This document shows positions 7,547 to 16,648 of a stretch of DNA of 64,000 nucleotides, piece after piece. The position numbers were made by a program, and so were the translations under genes. A model generated the notes under the pieces. It was not told the DNA's origin and did not search any database. It saw only the letters and a list, made by a program, of their open reading frames with translations. Each line of letters begins with the position of its first letter. The stretch's first letter is position 1. The stretch spans positions 1-64,000 of the forward strand of contig FORK01000014.1 in the NCBI GenBank assembly GCA_900113995.1, read 5' to 3'. Source of the DNA: Ruminococcaceae bacterium D5. Lineage in GTDB: Bacteria > Bacillota > Clostridia > Oscillospirales > Ruminococcaceae.

Positions 7547-8052
7547 TGCGGATGGAGGCGCTGCTCGAAGGCCAGCAGGGCCTGCCGGTTCCGACGATTT
7601 ATCTGGTGCGGTGCAAGGGAGAGCCCTGCGGGGTTGCGGGCGCCCCGCCGCTCGGGAAGGGCTGGCGGCGTTTCGGATTCTTCTATCAATTTCTGCCCGG
7701 CTTTTGGGGGCGGGGGATCGGCGGCGAGGCGGCCGCATGGCTGGCCGCGCGGATGCGGGAGAGCTATCCCCGGGCCGAACTGGCCGCCGATGCGGTGGAG
7801 CGCAATGCCGCAAGCCTGCGGATTCTGGAGAGGGCGGGCTTTCTGCCATGCGGGGTGCGGCAGGGGAGCTTTGAGCGAGATGGCCTGCGGCTGGATATTC
7901 TCTCCTTCCGGCTGCCGGCGCCGGAGGCGAACGCTTCCTCCGCGGCGTATCCTCCGGCAGAACCGGAGCTTTCCATGCGCAAAAAACGCTCAGGGAAATT
8001 CCCTGAGCGTTTTTCTCCATTGGAATCCGGGAACGGTCTCAGCGGACCTTGA
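7420..8052 (+). CDS. GNAT-family N-acetyltransferase (RimJ/RimL-like)
   Basis: A 210-residue protein with a GNAT fold: substrate strand region near residues 60-75, and the acetyl-CoA loop GFWGRGIGGEAAAWL (about 94-108, the Q/RxxGxG/A motif) followed by ERNAASLRILERAGF (about 127-141), as in ribosomal-protein and small-molecule acetylating enzymes. The acetylated target is unknown. The conserved fold ends near residue 169. The last 40 residues run through the aspS terminator hairpin and overlap aspS by 14 bases, suggesting loss of an original stop codon. Its N-terminus is the third copy of the tandem repeat. Confidence 0.8.
   Translation: MNELCYEPLSAAHFEVMARLWSDPEVIRYTAVERPCTPAQSRLRMEALLEGQQGLPVPTIYLVRCKGEPCGVAGAPPLGKGWRRFGFFYQFLPGFWGRGIGGEAAAWLAARMRESYPRAELAADAVERNAASLRILERAGFLPCGVRQGSFERDGLRLDILSFRLPAPEANASSAAYPPAEPELSMRKKRSGKFPERFSPLESGNGLSGP
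7981..8014 (-). terminator. Intrinsic terminator of aspS
   Basis: AACGCTCAGGGA and TCCCTGAGCGTT form a perfect stem flanked by A-run and T-run, so it works in both directions. It follows the aspS stop by about 25 bases. Confidence 0.85.
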
Positions 8053-9787
8053 TGTGCGCTTCCCGGAGCTGCTTTTCGGTGACCTCGGAAGGGGCACCCA
8101 TCAGCAGATCCTCGGCGTTCGCAGTCATCGGGAAGGCGATAATCTCACGAATCGAAGGCTCATCCATCATCAGCATCAGCATCCGGTCAATGCCCGGGGC
8201 CATGCCCGCGTGGGGCGGCGCGCCGTAGGCAAAGGCGGAATAGAGCGAGCCGAACTTCTCCCGGACCGTCTCCTCTCCGTAGCCCGCGATCTCGAAGGCG
8301 CGCACCATCGTTTCACGGTCGTGGTTGCGCACCGCGCCGCTCGACAGCTCCACACCGTTGCAGACAATGTCGTACTGCCAGGCAAGAATCTCAAGCGGGT
8401 CCTTTTCGTTGAGGGCGGCAAGTCCGCCCTGCGGCATCGAGAAGGGGTTGTGGGTGAAGCCGACCTTGCGGGTCACAGGGTCAAGCTCGTACATCGGGAA
8501 ATCGACGATATAGCACATCCGGAAATCGTCCGCGAGCAGGTTCAGCCGGCGGCCCAGCTCGGTGCGGATCTGCCCGGCGAGCTTGGCGGTCGCTTCCTCG
8601 GTCGCATCCGAGATGAAATAGAGCACGTCGCCGGGGACAAGCTCGCTGCGCTCGATGAGACGGGCCTTCTCCTCGGCGGGCACGAACTTATCGATCGGGC
8701 CGAGGAGCTTCATCTCCTCGTTGGCCTTGACATAGCCGAGGCCCTTCATGCCGATCGAGGTGGCGAACTCGAGCATCTGCTCAAAGAAGCTGCGCGGCTG
8801 GGCGGCGCAGCCCGGCACCCGAATCGCCCGCACCGTATGCCCCTGGAAAGGCTTGAAGGTGCAGTTGTCGAAGATGTCGGAAACGTCGATGATGAAGAGC
8901 GGGTTGCGCAGATCGGGCTTATCCGAGCCGTAGCGCAGCATTGCTTCCCGGTAGGTGATGCGCGGATAGGGGCCGTGGGTGACGGGTTTGCCGGTGAACT
9001 TCTCAAACGCTTCGGTCAGGACCTGCTCGGCGACGGTGAAGACCTCCTCCTGGGTGGCGAAGGCCATCTCAAAGTCGAGCTGGTAGAACTCGCCGGGGGA
9101 ACGGTCGGCGCGGGCGTCCTCGTCGCGGAAGCAGGGCGCGATCTGGAAATAGCGGTCAACCCCCGAAACCATCAGGAGCTGCTTGAAAATCTGGGGAGCC
9201 TGCGGCAGCGCATAGAACTTGCCGGGATGCTTTCTCGCCGGAATCAGGTAGTCGCGGGCACCTTCGGGCGAGGAAGCCGAGAGGATCGGGGTCTGCACCT
9301 CGGTGAAGCCAAGCTCGGTCATCTTGTTGCGCAGGAAGAGCAGCAGGTCGGCGCGTTTTTTGAGCATCGCCTGCATCCTGGGATTGCGCAGGTCGAGATA
9401 GCGGTAGCGCAGGCGCAGCTCCTCCTTGATTTCGGTGGAGTTCTGCACCTCAAAGGGAAGTCCGCCCTGCGACCGTCCGATAACCTCCAGGCTCTCGGCC
9501 TTGAGCTCGACGGTGCCGGTGGCAAGCTTGGGGTTGACCGTTTCGGGGGCGCGCAGCGCAACCTCTCCTTCAATTGAGACGACCGCTTCCTTCATGACCC
9601 CTTCGAGCATCCCGTCGTCGTGGATGACCACCTGCACGGTTCCATAGTGATCCCGCAGGTCGAGGAAGAGCACGCCGCCGTGGTCGCGGATATTTTCGAC
9701 CCAGCCGGCCAGACGGACACGACGGCCGACGTCGGACTCGCCGACTGCGGCGCAGGTCCTGGTTCGGTACTGGTTTTCAAAAAACAT
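8039..9787 (-). CDS. aspS: Aspartate--tRNA ligase
   Basis: A 582-residue class IIb aminoacyl-tRNA synthetase that charges tRNA-Asp. The OB-fold anticodon domain fills residues 1-110 ([20 protein letters not shown]). Catalytic motif 2 is FRDEDARAD (220-228), then the bacterial GAD insertion, and motif 3 is in [12 protein letters not shown] near the C-terminus. Length and domain order are those of bacterial AspRS, possibly of the nondiscriminating type. That cannot be decided by eye, and gatCAB is not in the window. It is preceded on the minus strand by a TGGACA-N17-TATGAT promoter and followed by a terminator. Confidence 0.97.
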   Translation of the reverse strand: MFFENQYRTRTCAAVGESDVGRRVRLAGWVENIRDHGGVLFLDLRDHYGTVQVVIHDDGMLEGVMKEAVVSIEGEVALRAPETVNPKLATGTVELKAESLEVIGRSQGGLPFEVQNSTEIKEELRLRYRYLDLRNPRMQAMLKKRADLLLFLRNKMTELGFTEVQTPILSASSPEGARDYLIPARKHPGKFYALPQAPQIFKQLLMVSGVDRYFQIAPCFRDEDARADRSPGEFYQLDFEMAFATQEEVFTVAEQVLTEAFEKFTGKPVTHGPYPRITYREAMLRYGSDKPDLRNPLFIIDVSDIFDNCTFKPFQGHTVRAIRVPGCAAQPRSFFEQMLEFATSIGMKGLGYVKANEEMKLLGPIDKFVPAEEKARLIERSELVPGDVLYFISDATEEATAKLAGQIRTELGRRLNLLADDFRMCYIVDFPMYELDPVTRKVGFTHNPFSMPQGGLAALNEKDPLEILAWQYDIVCNGVELSSGAVRNHDRETMVRAFEIAGYGEETVREKFGSLYSAFAYGAPPHAGMAPGIDRMLMLMMDEPSIREIIAFPMTANAEDLLMGAPSEVTEKQLREAHIKVR

Positions 9788-9919
9788 AAAGGGTCATTCC
9801 TTTCCTTGCGGCGCCGGGCGGGCCGCCTCAACATTCCGGCTCTGAAAAGCACAAATAAGGGCATCCCCGGCGAAGGATCGCGGTCACGTCGCCGTCAAAC
9901 GCCCGTTCTCATGCATGAT

Positions 9920-9948
9920 ATCATAGCATATGCGGCAGGGTTTGTCCA
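9920..9948 (-). promoter_or_regulatory. Promoter of aspS
   Basis: On the minus strand TGGACA (9948-9943) and TATGAT (9925-9920) have a 17-base spacer. The leader is about 125 bases. I saw no T-box motif in it. Confidence 0.6.
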
Positions 9949-9982
9949 GAGAAAAGCGCAAGATTCCGGTCGAGATCAGGGG

Positions 9983-10492
9983 TCAGATTTCCGCTTCGAG
10001 AAGCGATTCCAGCCGTCCGGCGAGCGGAATGTGGACCAGTCCCTCCCGCAGGGCGAAGCCGACCGTCTGGGAGGTGCCGGTGCGCTCATGCAGGCAGTAG
10101 GAGACGCAGGCTGCGCTCATCTCCACCAGCGCGAGGTTGCGCCGGCGCATGCAGTCCCGGGTGTAGGAGGCCCCCAGGCAGATAAAATCGGAGGACGCCT
10201 CCCGGATCCGCTCGTAGCGAAGCGCGTCGGCGCGGCTCCAGCCGTCGGGCTGCCCGGCAAAGGGGGCGACGACGATCAAACGCAAATGGGAAAATTCCCG
10301 TTGGAGGGAAAGCACCGTCTCGGCGGCGAGGGTGTCGAATCCGAGCGCCCCGCCCGCCGCAAAGGTGTAGTATCCGTCGGCGATCAGCTCCCGCAGTGCC
10401 GCTTCCAGCAGGCCGGGCAGCAGAAGGAGGTGCCGTTCCTCAATGATCCGGTGTCCGGTGAAGCAGCAGGTGTGGTTTCGATCGGAAAACAT
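9983..10492 (-). CDS. SLOG-family protein, YpsA/DUF1273-like
   Basis: A 169-residue Rossmann-like protein beginning CCFTGHRI, the nucleotide-binding start of the DUF1273/YpsA branch of the SLOG superfamily, with the second signature [17 protein letters not shown] near residues 44-60 and a late [11 protein letters not shown] helix. SLOG proteins bind nucleotides or nucleotide-derived ligands. Bacillus YpsA affects cell division, but its biochemistry is not settled. It starts 228 bases from the divergent regulator gene and has no partner in its own unit. It could also be called a DprA-like or lysine-decarboxylase-like fold. Confidence 0.85.
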   Translation of the reverse strand: MFSDRNHTCCFTGHRIIEERHLLLLPGLLEAALRELIADGYYTFAAGGALGFDTLAAETVLSLQREFSHLRLIVVAPFAGQPDGWSRADALRYERIREASSDFICLGASYTRDCMRRRNLALVEMSAACVSYCLHERTGTSQTVGFALREGLVHIPLAGRLESLLEAEI

Positions 10493-10619
10493 GGGTGCTC
10501 CCCTTCCCGCGGCGGGCCGCCCCGCCTTAGTCTTTCCCCGCCGCCGGAAGGAATTCCCCGGCCGGGGCTTTTTTCCAGTATAGCCCGGCGCGGGGCAAAA
10601 AGCAAGGCGGAGCCTTCGC

Positions 10620-10648
10620 TTGATTTCACCGCCTGCTTCCGATATAAT
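10620..10648 (+). promoter_or_regulatory. Sigma-A promoter of the PrpR-like regulator
   Basis: TTGATT (10620-10625), 17 bases, TATAAT (10643-10648). The leader to the TTG start is about 66 bases. Confidence 0.75.
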
Positions 10649-10720
10649 ATGGGCGTGTTATTTCGCCGTTTTTTGTCGAAAAGGCCGATGGAGCTTTGCT
10701 CCGCCGGAAAGGAGGCAGGC

Positions 10721-12640
10721 TTGCAGGAAATCGTATGGCTTACCACCCACAAGCCCAATGTGGAATTTCTCACCGGCGTCTTTGCAGAAAACCAGCTTGA
10801 AATCGGGGTTCTTTACAGCCCCCTCAACGACTTTTTCGAGGCAGCCACCTCGGTCATCGCCGAAGGGGCCAAGGTGCTGATTTCCCGCGGCGGCGCGGCC
10901 ACCGAGCTGAAAAAGAGGGTGACCGTCCCGGTGGTCGATCTCAAGCGGACCTATATCGACTTTTTCGGTATGATCGAAAAGGCCTACGCGCTGACCGACC
11001 GCTTTGCGCTGATCGGCTGGTATGGGGATGTGCGCGGCTTCGACCGCTTCCGGGAGGCGCTTGGCGACAGCCTGCGCTATTTTGAGCTGGTTGGGTCGGA
11101 TCTCGGCAACGATGAGGCGAGGATCGATGAGATTCTCGAGGAGGTGCGCCGCGACGGCATCCGGCTGGTGATCGGCGGCGGCGCCGTCTACCGCCGGGCG
11201 CAGGAGATGGGTCTGCAGGGAATCTATACCGGTCTCGACCGGGAGGAGGCCCTCGAGGCCGCGGAGGAAGCCCGCTACCTGCTGCGCATCGCCCGCGAGC
11301 AGGAGTACCGCTACGAAGCGGTTTCCTCTATTTTCAACTGCGTCAACGACGGCATTGTATCGGTTGACCGGCAGGGCTACCTGACCAATATCAACACCCT
11401 CGCGCGTCAACTCCTCGGGGTGCCGGCCGAGGGCTGGCGCAGGCGCCGCCTCAGTGAATTCATCACAGTGCCCAAGCTGGAACGCACTCTGGAAGAGGGG
11501 GTCGAGCTGACCAATCAGATCGTGCTGTCCGGGGAATCCCGGTTGGTGGTCAGCGCGCAGGCGATCCGCCTGGGCGGACAGAGCATGGGCGCGGTGGCGA
11601 CCCTCCAGCGGGTGGACAGTATCCAAAAGATGGAGAACAAGATCCGCGCAAGTTCGATTGAGAAGGGCCTTTACGCCAAGAAAAACTTCGACGATATCGT
11701 GGGCAGCAGCGAAGCGATGCGCCGCCTCAAACAGAGGGCAATGCGCTTTGCCGCCACCGATTCCACAGTGCTGATCACCGGGGAATCGGGTACCGGAAAG
11801 GAGCTGTTTGCCCAGGGTATCCACAATCACTCGGCCCGGCACGCGGCGCCCTTTGTGGCGCTCAACTGCGCCACCCTGCCCGAAAACCTGCTGGAAAGCG
11901 AGCTGTTCGGCTATGTCAAAGGCGCTTTTACCGGCGCGCGCAACGAGGGAAAACCCGGCGTTTTCGAGCTGGCCCACCGCGGGACCCTCTTTCTCGACGA
12001 GATCAGTGAAATTTCCCCCTCCATGCAGGCGCGGCTGCTGAGGGTACTTCAGGAAAAGGAGGTCACCCGCATTGGAGATGACCGGGTGATTTCGGTCGAT
12101 GTGCGGATTCTGGCGGCGAGCAATAAAAACCTGAAGCAAGAGATCGAGCGCGGCTCGTTTCGCAGCGACCTCTATTACCGGCTCTGCGTATTGCCTCTGC
12201 ATCTCTGCCCGCTGCGTGAGCGCGGGGATGATGTGGCGGAGATTCTGCACGTTCTGCTCAGACGCAGCACCCATACCCAGCCCGCCTTCTCAGAAGGGGC
12301 GCTGCGGCTGCTGCGGGAATACCGCTGGCCCGGCAACGTGCGGGAGCTTTCCAATGTCGCGGAGCGCCTTTCTCTGCTTTACAACGGCGGTTCCTTTGAC
12401 GAGGCGGTTGTTCTTGAGGCGCTCTATCCCGGCGGCGAAGGTCCTCAACGGGGGACGGCGGGGGAAAACGCCGGCGAGCCGCGCTACCGCTCCTCCCGCG
12501 GGATCGACCGCGAGACAGCTCTCGAGGCGCTGCAAAAGCATCATGGAAGCCACGCTGAGACGGCGCGGGCGCTCGGCATCAGCACCACCACCCTCTGGCG
12601 CAGGCTGCGGGAGCCGTCCAGCCGGAGAAAAACGACATGA
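10721..12640 (+). CDS. PrpR-type sigma-54-dependent transcriptional activator
   Basis: A 639-residue enhancer-binding protein. Residues 1-175 form a PrpR_N sensor domain ([14 protein letters not shown] near 52-65), and 200-300 a PAS domain. The AAA+ domain has Walker A GESGTGKE (354-361), the sigma-54 contact loop GAFTGA (401-406) and Walker B LFLDEIS (423-429). A Fis-type helix-turn-helix ends the protein ([19 protein letters not shown]). The start is TTG at 10721, because AAAGGAGG lies five bases upstream. An ATG eleven codons earlier has no such site. PrpR_N proteins sense small metabolites. The obvious targets are the two divergent sigma-54 promoters 1.5-1.8 kb downstream, around the TTTCAAATGAA boxes. 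The effector is unknown. Confidence 0.92.
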   Translation: MQEIVWLTTHKPNVEFLTGVFAENQLEIGVLYSPLNDFFEAATSVIAEGAKVLISRGGAATELKKRVTVPVVDLKRTYIDFFGMIEKAYALTDRFALIGWYGDVRGFDRFREALGDSLRYFELVGSDLGNDEARIDEILEEVRRDGIRLVIGGGAVYRRAQEMGLQGIYTGLDREEALEAAEEARYLLRIAREQEYRYEAVSSIFNCVNDGIVSVDRQGYLTNINTLARQLLGVPAEGWRRRRLSEFITVPKLERTLEEGVELTNQIVLSGESRLVVSAQAIRLGGQSMGAVATLQRVDSIQKMENKIRASSIEKGLYAKKNFDDIVGSSEAMRRLKQRAMRFAATDSTVLITGESGTGKELFAQGIHNHSARHAAPFVALNCATLPENLLESELFGYVKGAFTGARNEGKPGVFELAHRGTLFLDEISEISPSMQARLLRVLQEKEVTRIGDDRVISVDVRILAASNKNLKQEIERGSFRSDLYYRLCVLPLHLCPLRERGDDVAEILHVLLRRSTHTQPAFSEGALRLLREYRWPGNVRELSNVAERLSLLYNGGSFDEAVVLEALYPGGEGPQRGTAGENAGEPRYRSSRGIDRETALEALQKHHGSHAETARALGISTTTLWRRLREPSSRRKTT

Positions 12641-12664
12641 ACGGCTGCCGTTTGCAGAATTGGG

Positions 12665-12703
12665 AGCAGCCCCGTCCATCCGTAACGGATGGACGGGGCT
12701 GCT
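12665..12703. repeat. 18-bp perfect inverted repeat, 3-base loop, no T-run
   Basis: Arms 12665-12682 and 12686-12703 are exact complements. The hairpin lies between the convergent regulator and tpiA genes, where a terminator is expected, but neither strand has a U-tract directly after it. It may still stall polymerase or stabilise 3' ends. Confidence 0.8.
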
Positions 12704-12815
12704 CGTATAGGGGGAAGAAAACAGGAGATTGCAGATTGGTTGCGGCGGAAAACCGGTTTTGCCGCACGGTGCAGACTTCAGACCGTATCCGCCTTTTTGC
12801 CGCAGCCGGCCTGCC

Positions 12816-13625
12816 TCAACAGGGACTGAGACCGTCCTTCTCCTTCCAGACCGCATAGACCTGTCGGAGCAGCGCGTCGAAGGCAGAGGCGTTCCAGGCG
12901 GCGCGGCCAACAAAAAGGCCGTCGACATCTTCGAGGCCGATGTAAGCGCTGGCATTTTCGGAGTTGACGCTGCCGCCGTAAAGCAGCGGCACGCTGCAGC
13001 ACTGTCCGGGATAAAGCTCCCGAAGCAGCAGGCGCAGGCGCTGATGGCGTTCCTGTACATAGGCGGGGGGAGCGGGCTTGCCGTTGACCCCGATCGCCCA
13101 GACCGGCTCATAGGCAATCCAGACCCGGCCGGCCGCGATTTCGGCGGGAGAGACATCCGCAAGGCCGACCTTGAGCTGGATAGCCAGCGTTTCATCGCTG
13201 ATCGAATAATATTTTTCGGCCGCCGTTTCTCCGACGCAGAGCAGGGCGGTGAATCCGTTGGCGAGGGCGGACAGAACCTTTTGATTGCACTGCTGGTTCG
13301 TCTCCCCGAAAAGCTGGCGCCGTTCGGAATGCCCGATCTCCACGAGATCGATGCAGCCGAGGTCCCGCAGCATCAGGGGGGAGACCTCGCCGGTATACTG
13401 CCCGGCATTTTCCCAGTGCATATTCTGCGCTCCCAGCCGGATGCCGTTGCGCTCGACCGCCCCCGCCGCGGGCAGCGACGGGAAGGACGGAATCACAAAG
13501 CGGACAACCGGCTCCTCCCGGAGATCGGCGGTAAGCTGTGCCAGTTCGCCGAGAAAGGCGGCCGTTTCACTCGCCGTCTGGTACATTTTGAGGTTGGTTC
13601 CGAAAAAAAGCTGCGACAGTTTCAT
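12816..13625 (-). CDS. Triose-phosphate isomerase family protein (possible tetrulose-phosphate isomerase)
   Basis: A 269-residue TIM-barrel protein with the active-site residues of triose-phosphate isomerase: lysine in GTNLKMY (K13), histidine in EIGHSERR (H99), glutamate in AYEPVWAIG (E173), and the phosphate loop LLYGGSVN. The N-terminal GTNLKM differs from the housekeeping GNWKMN. Its ATG overlaps the rpiB stop by three bases (ATGA), so the two are translated together. A TpiA-like plus RpiB-like pair is known from erythritol catabolism (EryH/EryI), where they isomerise erythrulose phosphates. That precedent and the sigma-54 promoter argue for a catabolic rather than glycolytic role. Plain triose-phosphate isomerase activity remains possible. 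Confidence 0.85.
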   Translation of the reverse strand: MKLSQLFFGTNLKMYQTASETAAFLGELAQLTADLREEPVVRFVIPSFPSLPAAGAVERNGIRLGAQNMHWENAGQYTGEVSPLMLRDLGCIDLVEIGHSERRQLFGETNQQCNQKVLSALANGFTALLCVGETAAEKYYSISDETLAIQLKVGLADVSPAEIAAGRVWIAYEPVWAIGVNGKPAPPAYVQERHQRLRLLLRELYPGQCCSVPLLYGGSVNSENASAYIGLEDVDGLFVGRAAWNASAFDALLRQVYAVWKEKDGLSPC

Positions 13626-14086
13626 CGGCGGTTCACCCGGTCGATCTCATGCATCGCCGCGACCTTGGGGGTCGATGAGCCGTCCTGAAAGGTGAGGCTC
13701 AGCCACTCGCGGGCGATCATCTTCGCAAGCTCCGGCCCGATGACCCGTGCGCCCATGCAGAGAAGGTTCGCGTCATTGCTCAGGCGGGCGCGCTCGGCGG
13801 AATAGATATCATGGCAGACGGCGGCGAAAATCCCGGGGAACTTGTTGGCGGTCATCGCCATGCCGATTCCGGTGCCACAGAGGAGGATTCCCTGCGCGGG
13901 TTCCTCGGAGCGCAGAATCGAAAGACAGACCTTCTGCGCGACCAGCGGATAATAGGTGCCGTCGTCGGCGCTCATAACCCCCAGGTCCTCGAACGGCAGG
14001 TCCAACTCCCGGATAACTGACACAATCGCGGGCTTGAGGACGATTCCCGCGTTGTCGCAGCCGATGATGATTTTCTTCGCGGTCAT
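13622..14086 (-). CDS. RpiB/LacAB-family sugar-phosphate isomerase
   Basis: A 154-residue protein of the RpiB/LacA/LacB family, which interconverts phosphorylated aldoses and ketoses. It shows GCDNAGIVLKP at the N-terminus (canonical GSDHAG, so the usual His is Asn), the catalytic cysteine loop GILLCGTGIGMAMTANK near residues 71-87, and RLSNDANLLCMGARVIG near 107-123. The start ATG at 14086 follows GAAGGGA. It is the first gene of an rpiB-tpiA unit that begins at a sigma-54 promoter 47 bases upstream, divergent from the Tm-1 operon. The substrate is probably a phosphorylated four- or five-carbon sugar. Confidence 0.88.
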   Translation of the reverse strand: MTAKKIIIGCDNAGIVLKPAIVSVIRELDLPFEDLGVMSADDGTYYPLVAQKVCLSILRSEEPAQGILLCGTGIGMAMTANKFPGIFAAVCHDIYSAERARLSNDANLLCMGARVIGPELAKMIAREWLSLTFQDGSSTPKVAAMHEIDRVNRR

Positions 14087-14132
14087 TGAATGCACATCCC
14101 TTCGATGGTTTGATGTTTGTTCAGCATATAGA

Positions 14133-14147
14133 GCAAATAGCGTGCCA
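14133..14147 (-). promoter_or_regulatory. Sigma-54 promoter of rpiB-tpiA
   Basis: Read on the minus strand: TGGCAC (14147-14142), five bases, TTGC (14136-14133), the exact -24/-12 spacing of sigma-54 promoters. Transcription would begin near 14122. Confidence 0.85.
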
Positions 14148-14253
14148 CCCATGGAGCGGACTTCGGCGCGGCGGGCGCCGCGCCGCCTACGGCGGGAGCA
14201 TTCTTCGGCTCTCCCGAGGGGCGGCGTCAGTTTGTTCGGGCGCAAGAATTTGA

Positions 14254-14286
14254 TTTCAAATTTTCAAATGAATCTTTCAAATGAAA
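14254..14286. promoter_or_regulatory. Candidate shared activator sites between the divergent sigma-54 promoters
   Basis: TTTCAAATGAA at 14262-14272 and TTTCAAATGAAA at 14275-14286 are direct repeats 13 bases apart, each a TTTCA/TGAAA palindrome. A half copy, TTTCAAA, precedes them at 14254-14260. The cluster is AT-rich in a GC-rich setting, about 110 bases from the -24 box of one promoter and about 170 from the other, the usual distance for sigma-54 enhancers. Confidence 0.6.
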
Positions 14287-14457
14287 TATTGAAAAGAAAA
14301 CCAGCTCGGCAAACGCCCGCCGGCCAAAGCGTGTCCGGTTCCCTTGGCGGAAGCTCCGGACAAAAATTTCTTTTTCCTCTCCCCTATTGAAAAAGCAAGG
14401 AGATTCCGGCGAAAAAGCGCGCCGCCGCAGCGCGGAGAGTCCGAAAGCCGAAGAATT

Positions 14458-14473
14458 TGGCACGGTAATTGCT
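14458..14473 (+). promoter_or_regulatory. Sigma-54 promoter of the Tm-1/ABC operon
   Basis: TGGCAC (14458-14463), five bases, TTGCT (14469-14473), preceded by T as in the full TTGGCAC consensus. Start near 14484, leader about 29 bases. Confidence 0.9.
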
Positions 14474-14512
14474 CTATAACCGGGCAGACGACCAAAAGAA
14501 AGGTGATGAGCG

Positions 14513-15355
14513 ATGGTCAAAAAGTTTACCAGAAAAGAGATCGTGGCGGATCTCAAAGAAAAGGTCAAACGGAAAGAGCCGATCATCATTGGCGGCGCCG
14601 GCATCGGCCTGGTGGCGAAGATCGCCGACCGGGCGGGAATTGACCTGATTATGGCGTACAACACGGGGCCCTTCCGGATGGACGGGCATCCTTCCTGCAT
14701 CGGATATCTCGCCTATGGGGACAGCAACGGCATCACGCTGGGACTCGCGAAGCAGATTCTCCCCGTCGTGCGGAACACCCCGGTGATCGCGGGCATCGGC
14801 GCGGCCGACCCATACCGCGACATCGATATGCTGATCGACCAGATGATGGGGATGGGCTTTTCCGGCATTACCAACGTGCCGACGGCAGGCGCCTATGACG
14901 GCCGCTTCCGCCTGCGGATCGATACTGCGGGGGTCGGCTATCCCGAGGAAATCAAACTGATCGAAAAGTGCAGCAAAAAAGAGATCTTCACCGTCGCCTA
15001 TGCCTACACCCCCGACGAGGTCAAGGCGATGATTCAGGCGGGCGTGGATGTGATCGGAGCCCATGTGGGGGCGACCTCCGGCGGAACCTGCGGCTTCGAG
15101 CAGACCTATTCGATGGAGGAGGCCTGCGAACGCACCCAGGAGATGTTTGAGATGGCCATCCGGGAAAATCCGGAGATCATCTTCACCTGCCACGGCGGGC
15201 CGTTTGAAGGTCCGCAGGAGGTGCAGGAGTGCTTCAACCGTACCGGCGTACACGGCTTTATCGGCGCTTCCAGCATCGAACGGCTGCCGCTCGAGCGGGC
15301 GATTATGGAGACGGTCAGGGAATTCAAGTCCCTGCATCTCGGTGGAAAAGCCTGA
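14513..15355 (+). CDS. PEP-hydrolase-like TIM-barrel protein (Tm-1 C-terminal domain type), copy A
   Basis: A 280-residue protein of the PF09370 family (annotated phosphoenolpyruvate hydrolase-like or TIM-barrel signal protein). Visible blocks are PIIIGGAGIGLVAKIADRAGIDL near 24-46, YNTGPFRMDGHPS near 49-61, VIAGIGAADPYRDIDMLI near 92-109 and the end FIGASSIERLPLE. In tomato the resistance protein Tm-1 carries this domain fused behind a UPF0261 domain. Here the two are separate neighbours. The biochemical function of bacterial members is not firmly known. It is the first gene of the sigma-54 operon, with an AAAGGTGATGAG site before ATG 14513. Copy B (16649) is a paralogue. Confidence 0.85.
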   Translation: MVKKFTRKEIVADLKEKVKRKEPIIIGGAGIGLVAKIADRAGIDLIMAYNTGPFRMDGHPSCIGYLAYGDSNGITLGLAKQILPVVRNTPVIAGIGAADPYRDIDMLIDQMMGMGFSGITNVPTAGAYDGRFRLRIDTAGVGYPEEIKLIEKCSKKEIFTVAYAYTPDEVKAMIQAGVDVIGAHVGATSGGTCGFEQTYSMEEACERTQEMFEMAIRENPEIIFTCHGGPFEGPQEVQECFNRTGVHGFIGASSIERLPLERAIMETVREFKSLHLGGKA

Positions 15356-15374
15356 GAGGAGAGAAGGTTCTGCG

Positions 15375-16586
15375 ATGAAAAAGGTCGTTGCCGTCTTCGG
15401 GACGATGGACACCAAGGGCGAGGAGTACTTTTTCCTCCGGGAACAGCTAGAACGGTGCGGCATCGAGCCTCTGATGATCGACACCGGCATCACGCCGCAG
15501 CCGCAGTATCCATGCCGGATTACGGCACAGGAGGTGGCCCAGGCGGGCGGGGCATCCCTCGAGGAGATCCGCCGGCATGAACGGCTTTACAGCTTTGAGG
15601 TCATGGGCCGCGGCTCTGCCGCGATCATCCGCAGGCTCTGCTGGGAAAAGAAGATCGACGGCGCAATTTCCCTCGGCGGAGGGCAGGGCACCCTGCTTGC
15701 CGCGATGGTGATGCGGGAGCTGCCGATCGGCTTTCCGAAGATGATCGTCTCAACCATCGCCAACCTGCGCACACCCCCTTTTGAAGGGGTGCGGGATACC
15801 GTTGTCATGAATTCCCTTGTTGACGTCAGCGGCCTCAACCACGTTCTCAGGAAGATGCTCTGCAACGCGGCCTCCGCTATCGCGGGGATGGTCCGCTTCT
15901 CCCCCGGGGAAGACCCCGGCGGCCGGAAGCCCCGCAAGACAGTGGCGATGACGATGTTCGGAGTCACCACCCCCTGCGTCAACCGCGTGCGGGACATCCT
16001 CGAGGAAAAGGGATACGAGGTCATCGTCTTCCACGCCAACGGGCAGGGCGGAAAGATGATGGAATCGATGATCCGGGAAGGACTGATCGGCGCGGCCGCC
16101 GACGTGACCACCGGCGAGCTCACGCAGGAGCTGCTCGGCGGAAACTGCTCGGCAGGCCCTCACCGGCTGGAAGCGGCTCCGGAAAAGGGAATCCCGCAGG
16201 TGATCGTGCCCGGCGCGATGGATCTTGCGAATTTCATGCCGCCTTCCTCCCTGCCGGAACGCTACGAGGGACGCCGGTACTATATGCACAATCCAAATCT
16301 CAAGCTGCTGCGGGCCGACGCGCGGGAGAGCGCAGAGGCCGGGAAAATCCTGGCCGAGAAGCTCAACCGCAGCAGCGGGCCGGTGACGGTCCTGCTGCCG
16401 AAGCGGGGAATTTCGCAGTACGACAGCCCGGGCGGCCCGCTCGAGGACCCGCAGGCCGACGAGGCGCTGTTTTCCGCGCTGAAAGAGCGGCTGCGGCCGG
16501 ATATTCCCCTGATCGAATGCGGCCTGCATATCAACGACCCGACCTTCGCGCAGCGGATTGCCGAAGAACTGATGAAAATTTATTAA
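15375..16586 (+). CDS. Tm-1-like ATP-binding protein (UPF0261)
   Basis: A 403-residue protein matching UPF0261/PF06792, the N-terminal half of the plant Tm-1 protein. It starts VVAVFGTMDTKGEEYFFLRE, and has LGGGQGTLLAA near 101-111, FGVTTPCVNRVRDIL near 197-211, EVIVFHANGQGGKMME near 217-232 and IVPGAMDLANF near 277-287. The plant protein has an ATP-binding site in this region. In bacteria the role is unassigned, usually beside PF09370 genes as here, and in catabolic clusters. It begins 19 bases after copy A and is followed by copy B after 62 bases, so the three are co-translated. An enzyme acting on a sugar-acid or beta-keto intermediate is one guess. Confidence 0.88.
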   Translation: MKKVVAVFGTMDTKGEEYFFLREQLERCGIEPLMIDTGITPQPQYPCRITAQEVAQAGGASLEEIRRHERLYSFEVMGRGSAAIIRRLCWEKKIDGAISLGGGQGTLLAAMVMRELPIGFPKMIVSTIANLRTPPFEGVRDTVVMNSLVDVSGLNHVLRKMLCNAASAIAGMVRFSPGEDPGGRKPRKTVAMTMFGVTTPCVNRVRDILEEKGYEVIVFHANGQGGKMMESMIREGLIGAAADVTTGELTQELLGGNCSAGPHRLEAAPEKGIPQVIVPGAMDLANFMPPSSLPERYEGRRYYMHNPNLKLLRADARESAEAGKILAEKLNRSSGPVTVLLPKRGISQYDSPGGPLEDPQADEALFSALKERLRPDIPLIECGLHINDPTFAQRIAEELMKIY

Positions 16587-16648
16587 AGAGTATCGGAAAA
16601 AACGGGCTGCCGGCGGCACCCCGGAATCAACAGAGAAGGGAAGATCTT

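Noticed and set aside
7634-9577. Long plus-strand open frame of over 600 codons opposite aspS
   Set aside because: It is antisense to a complete aspartyl-tRNA synthetase gene, and its peptide has no recognisable domains. Long shadow frames are common in GC-rich coding DNA.
9620-10720. In-frame upstream extension of the sigma-54 activator
   Set aside because: It would overlap aspS and the YpsA-like gene in antisense. A strong promoter and AAAGGAGG site support the TTG start at 10721.
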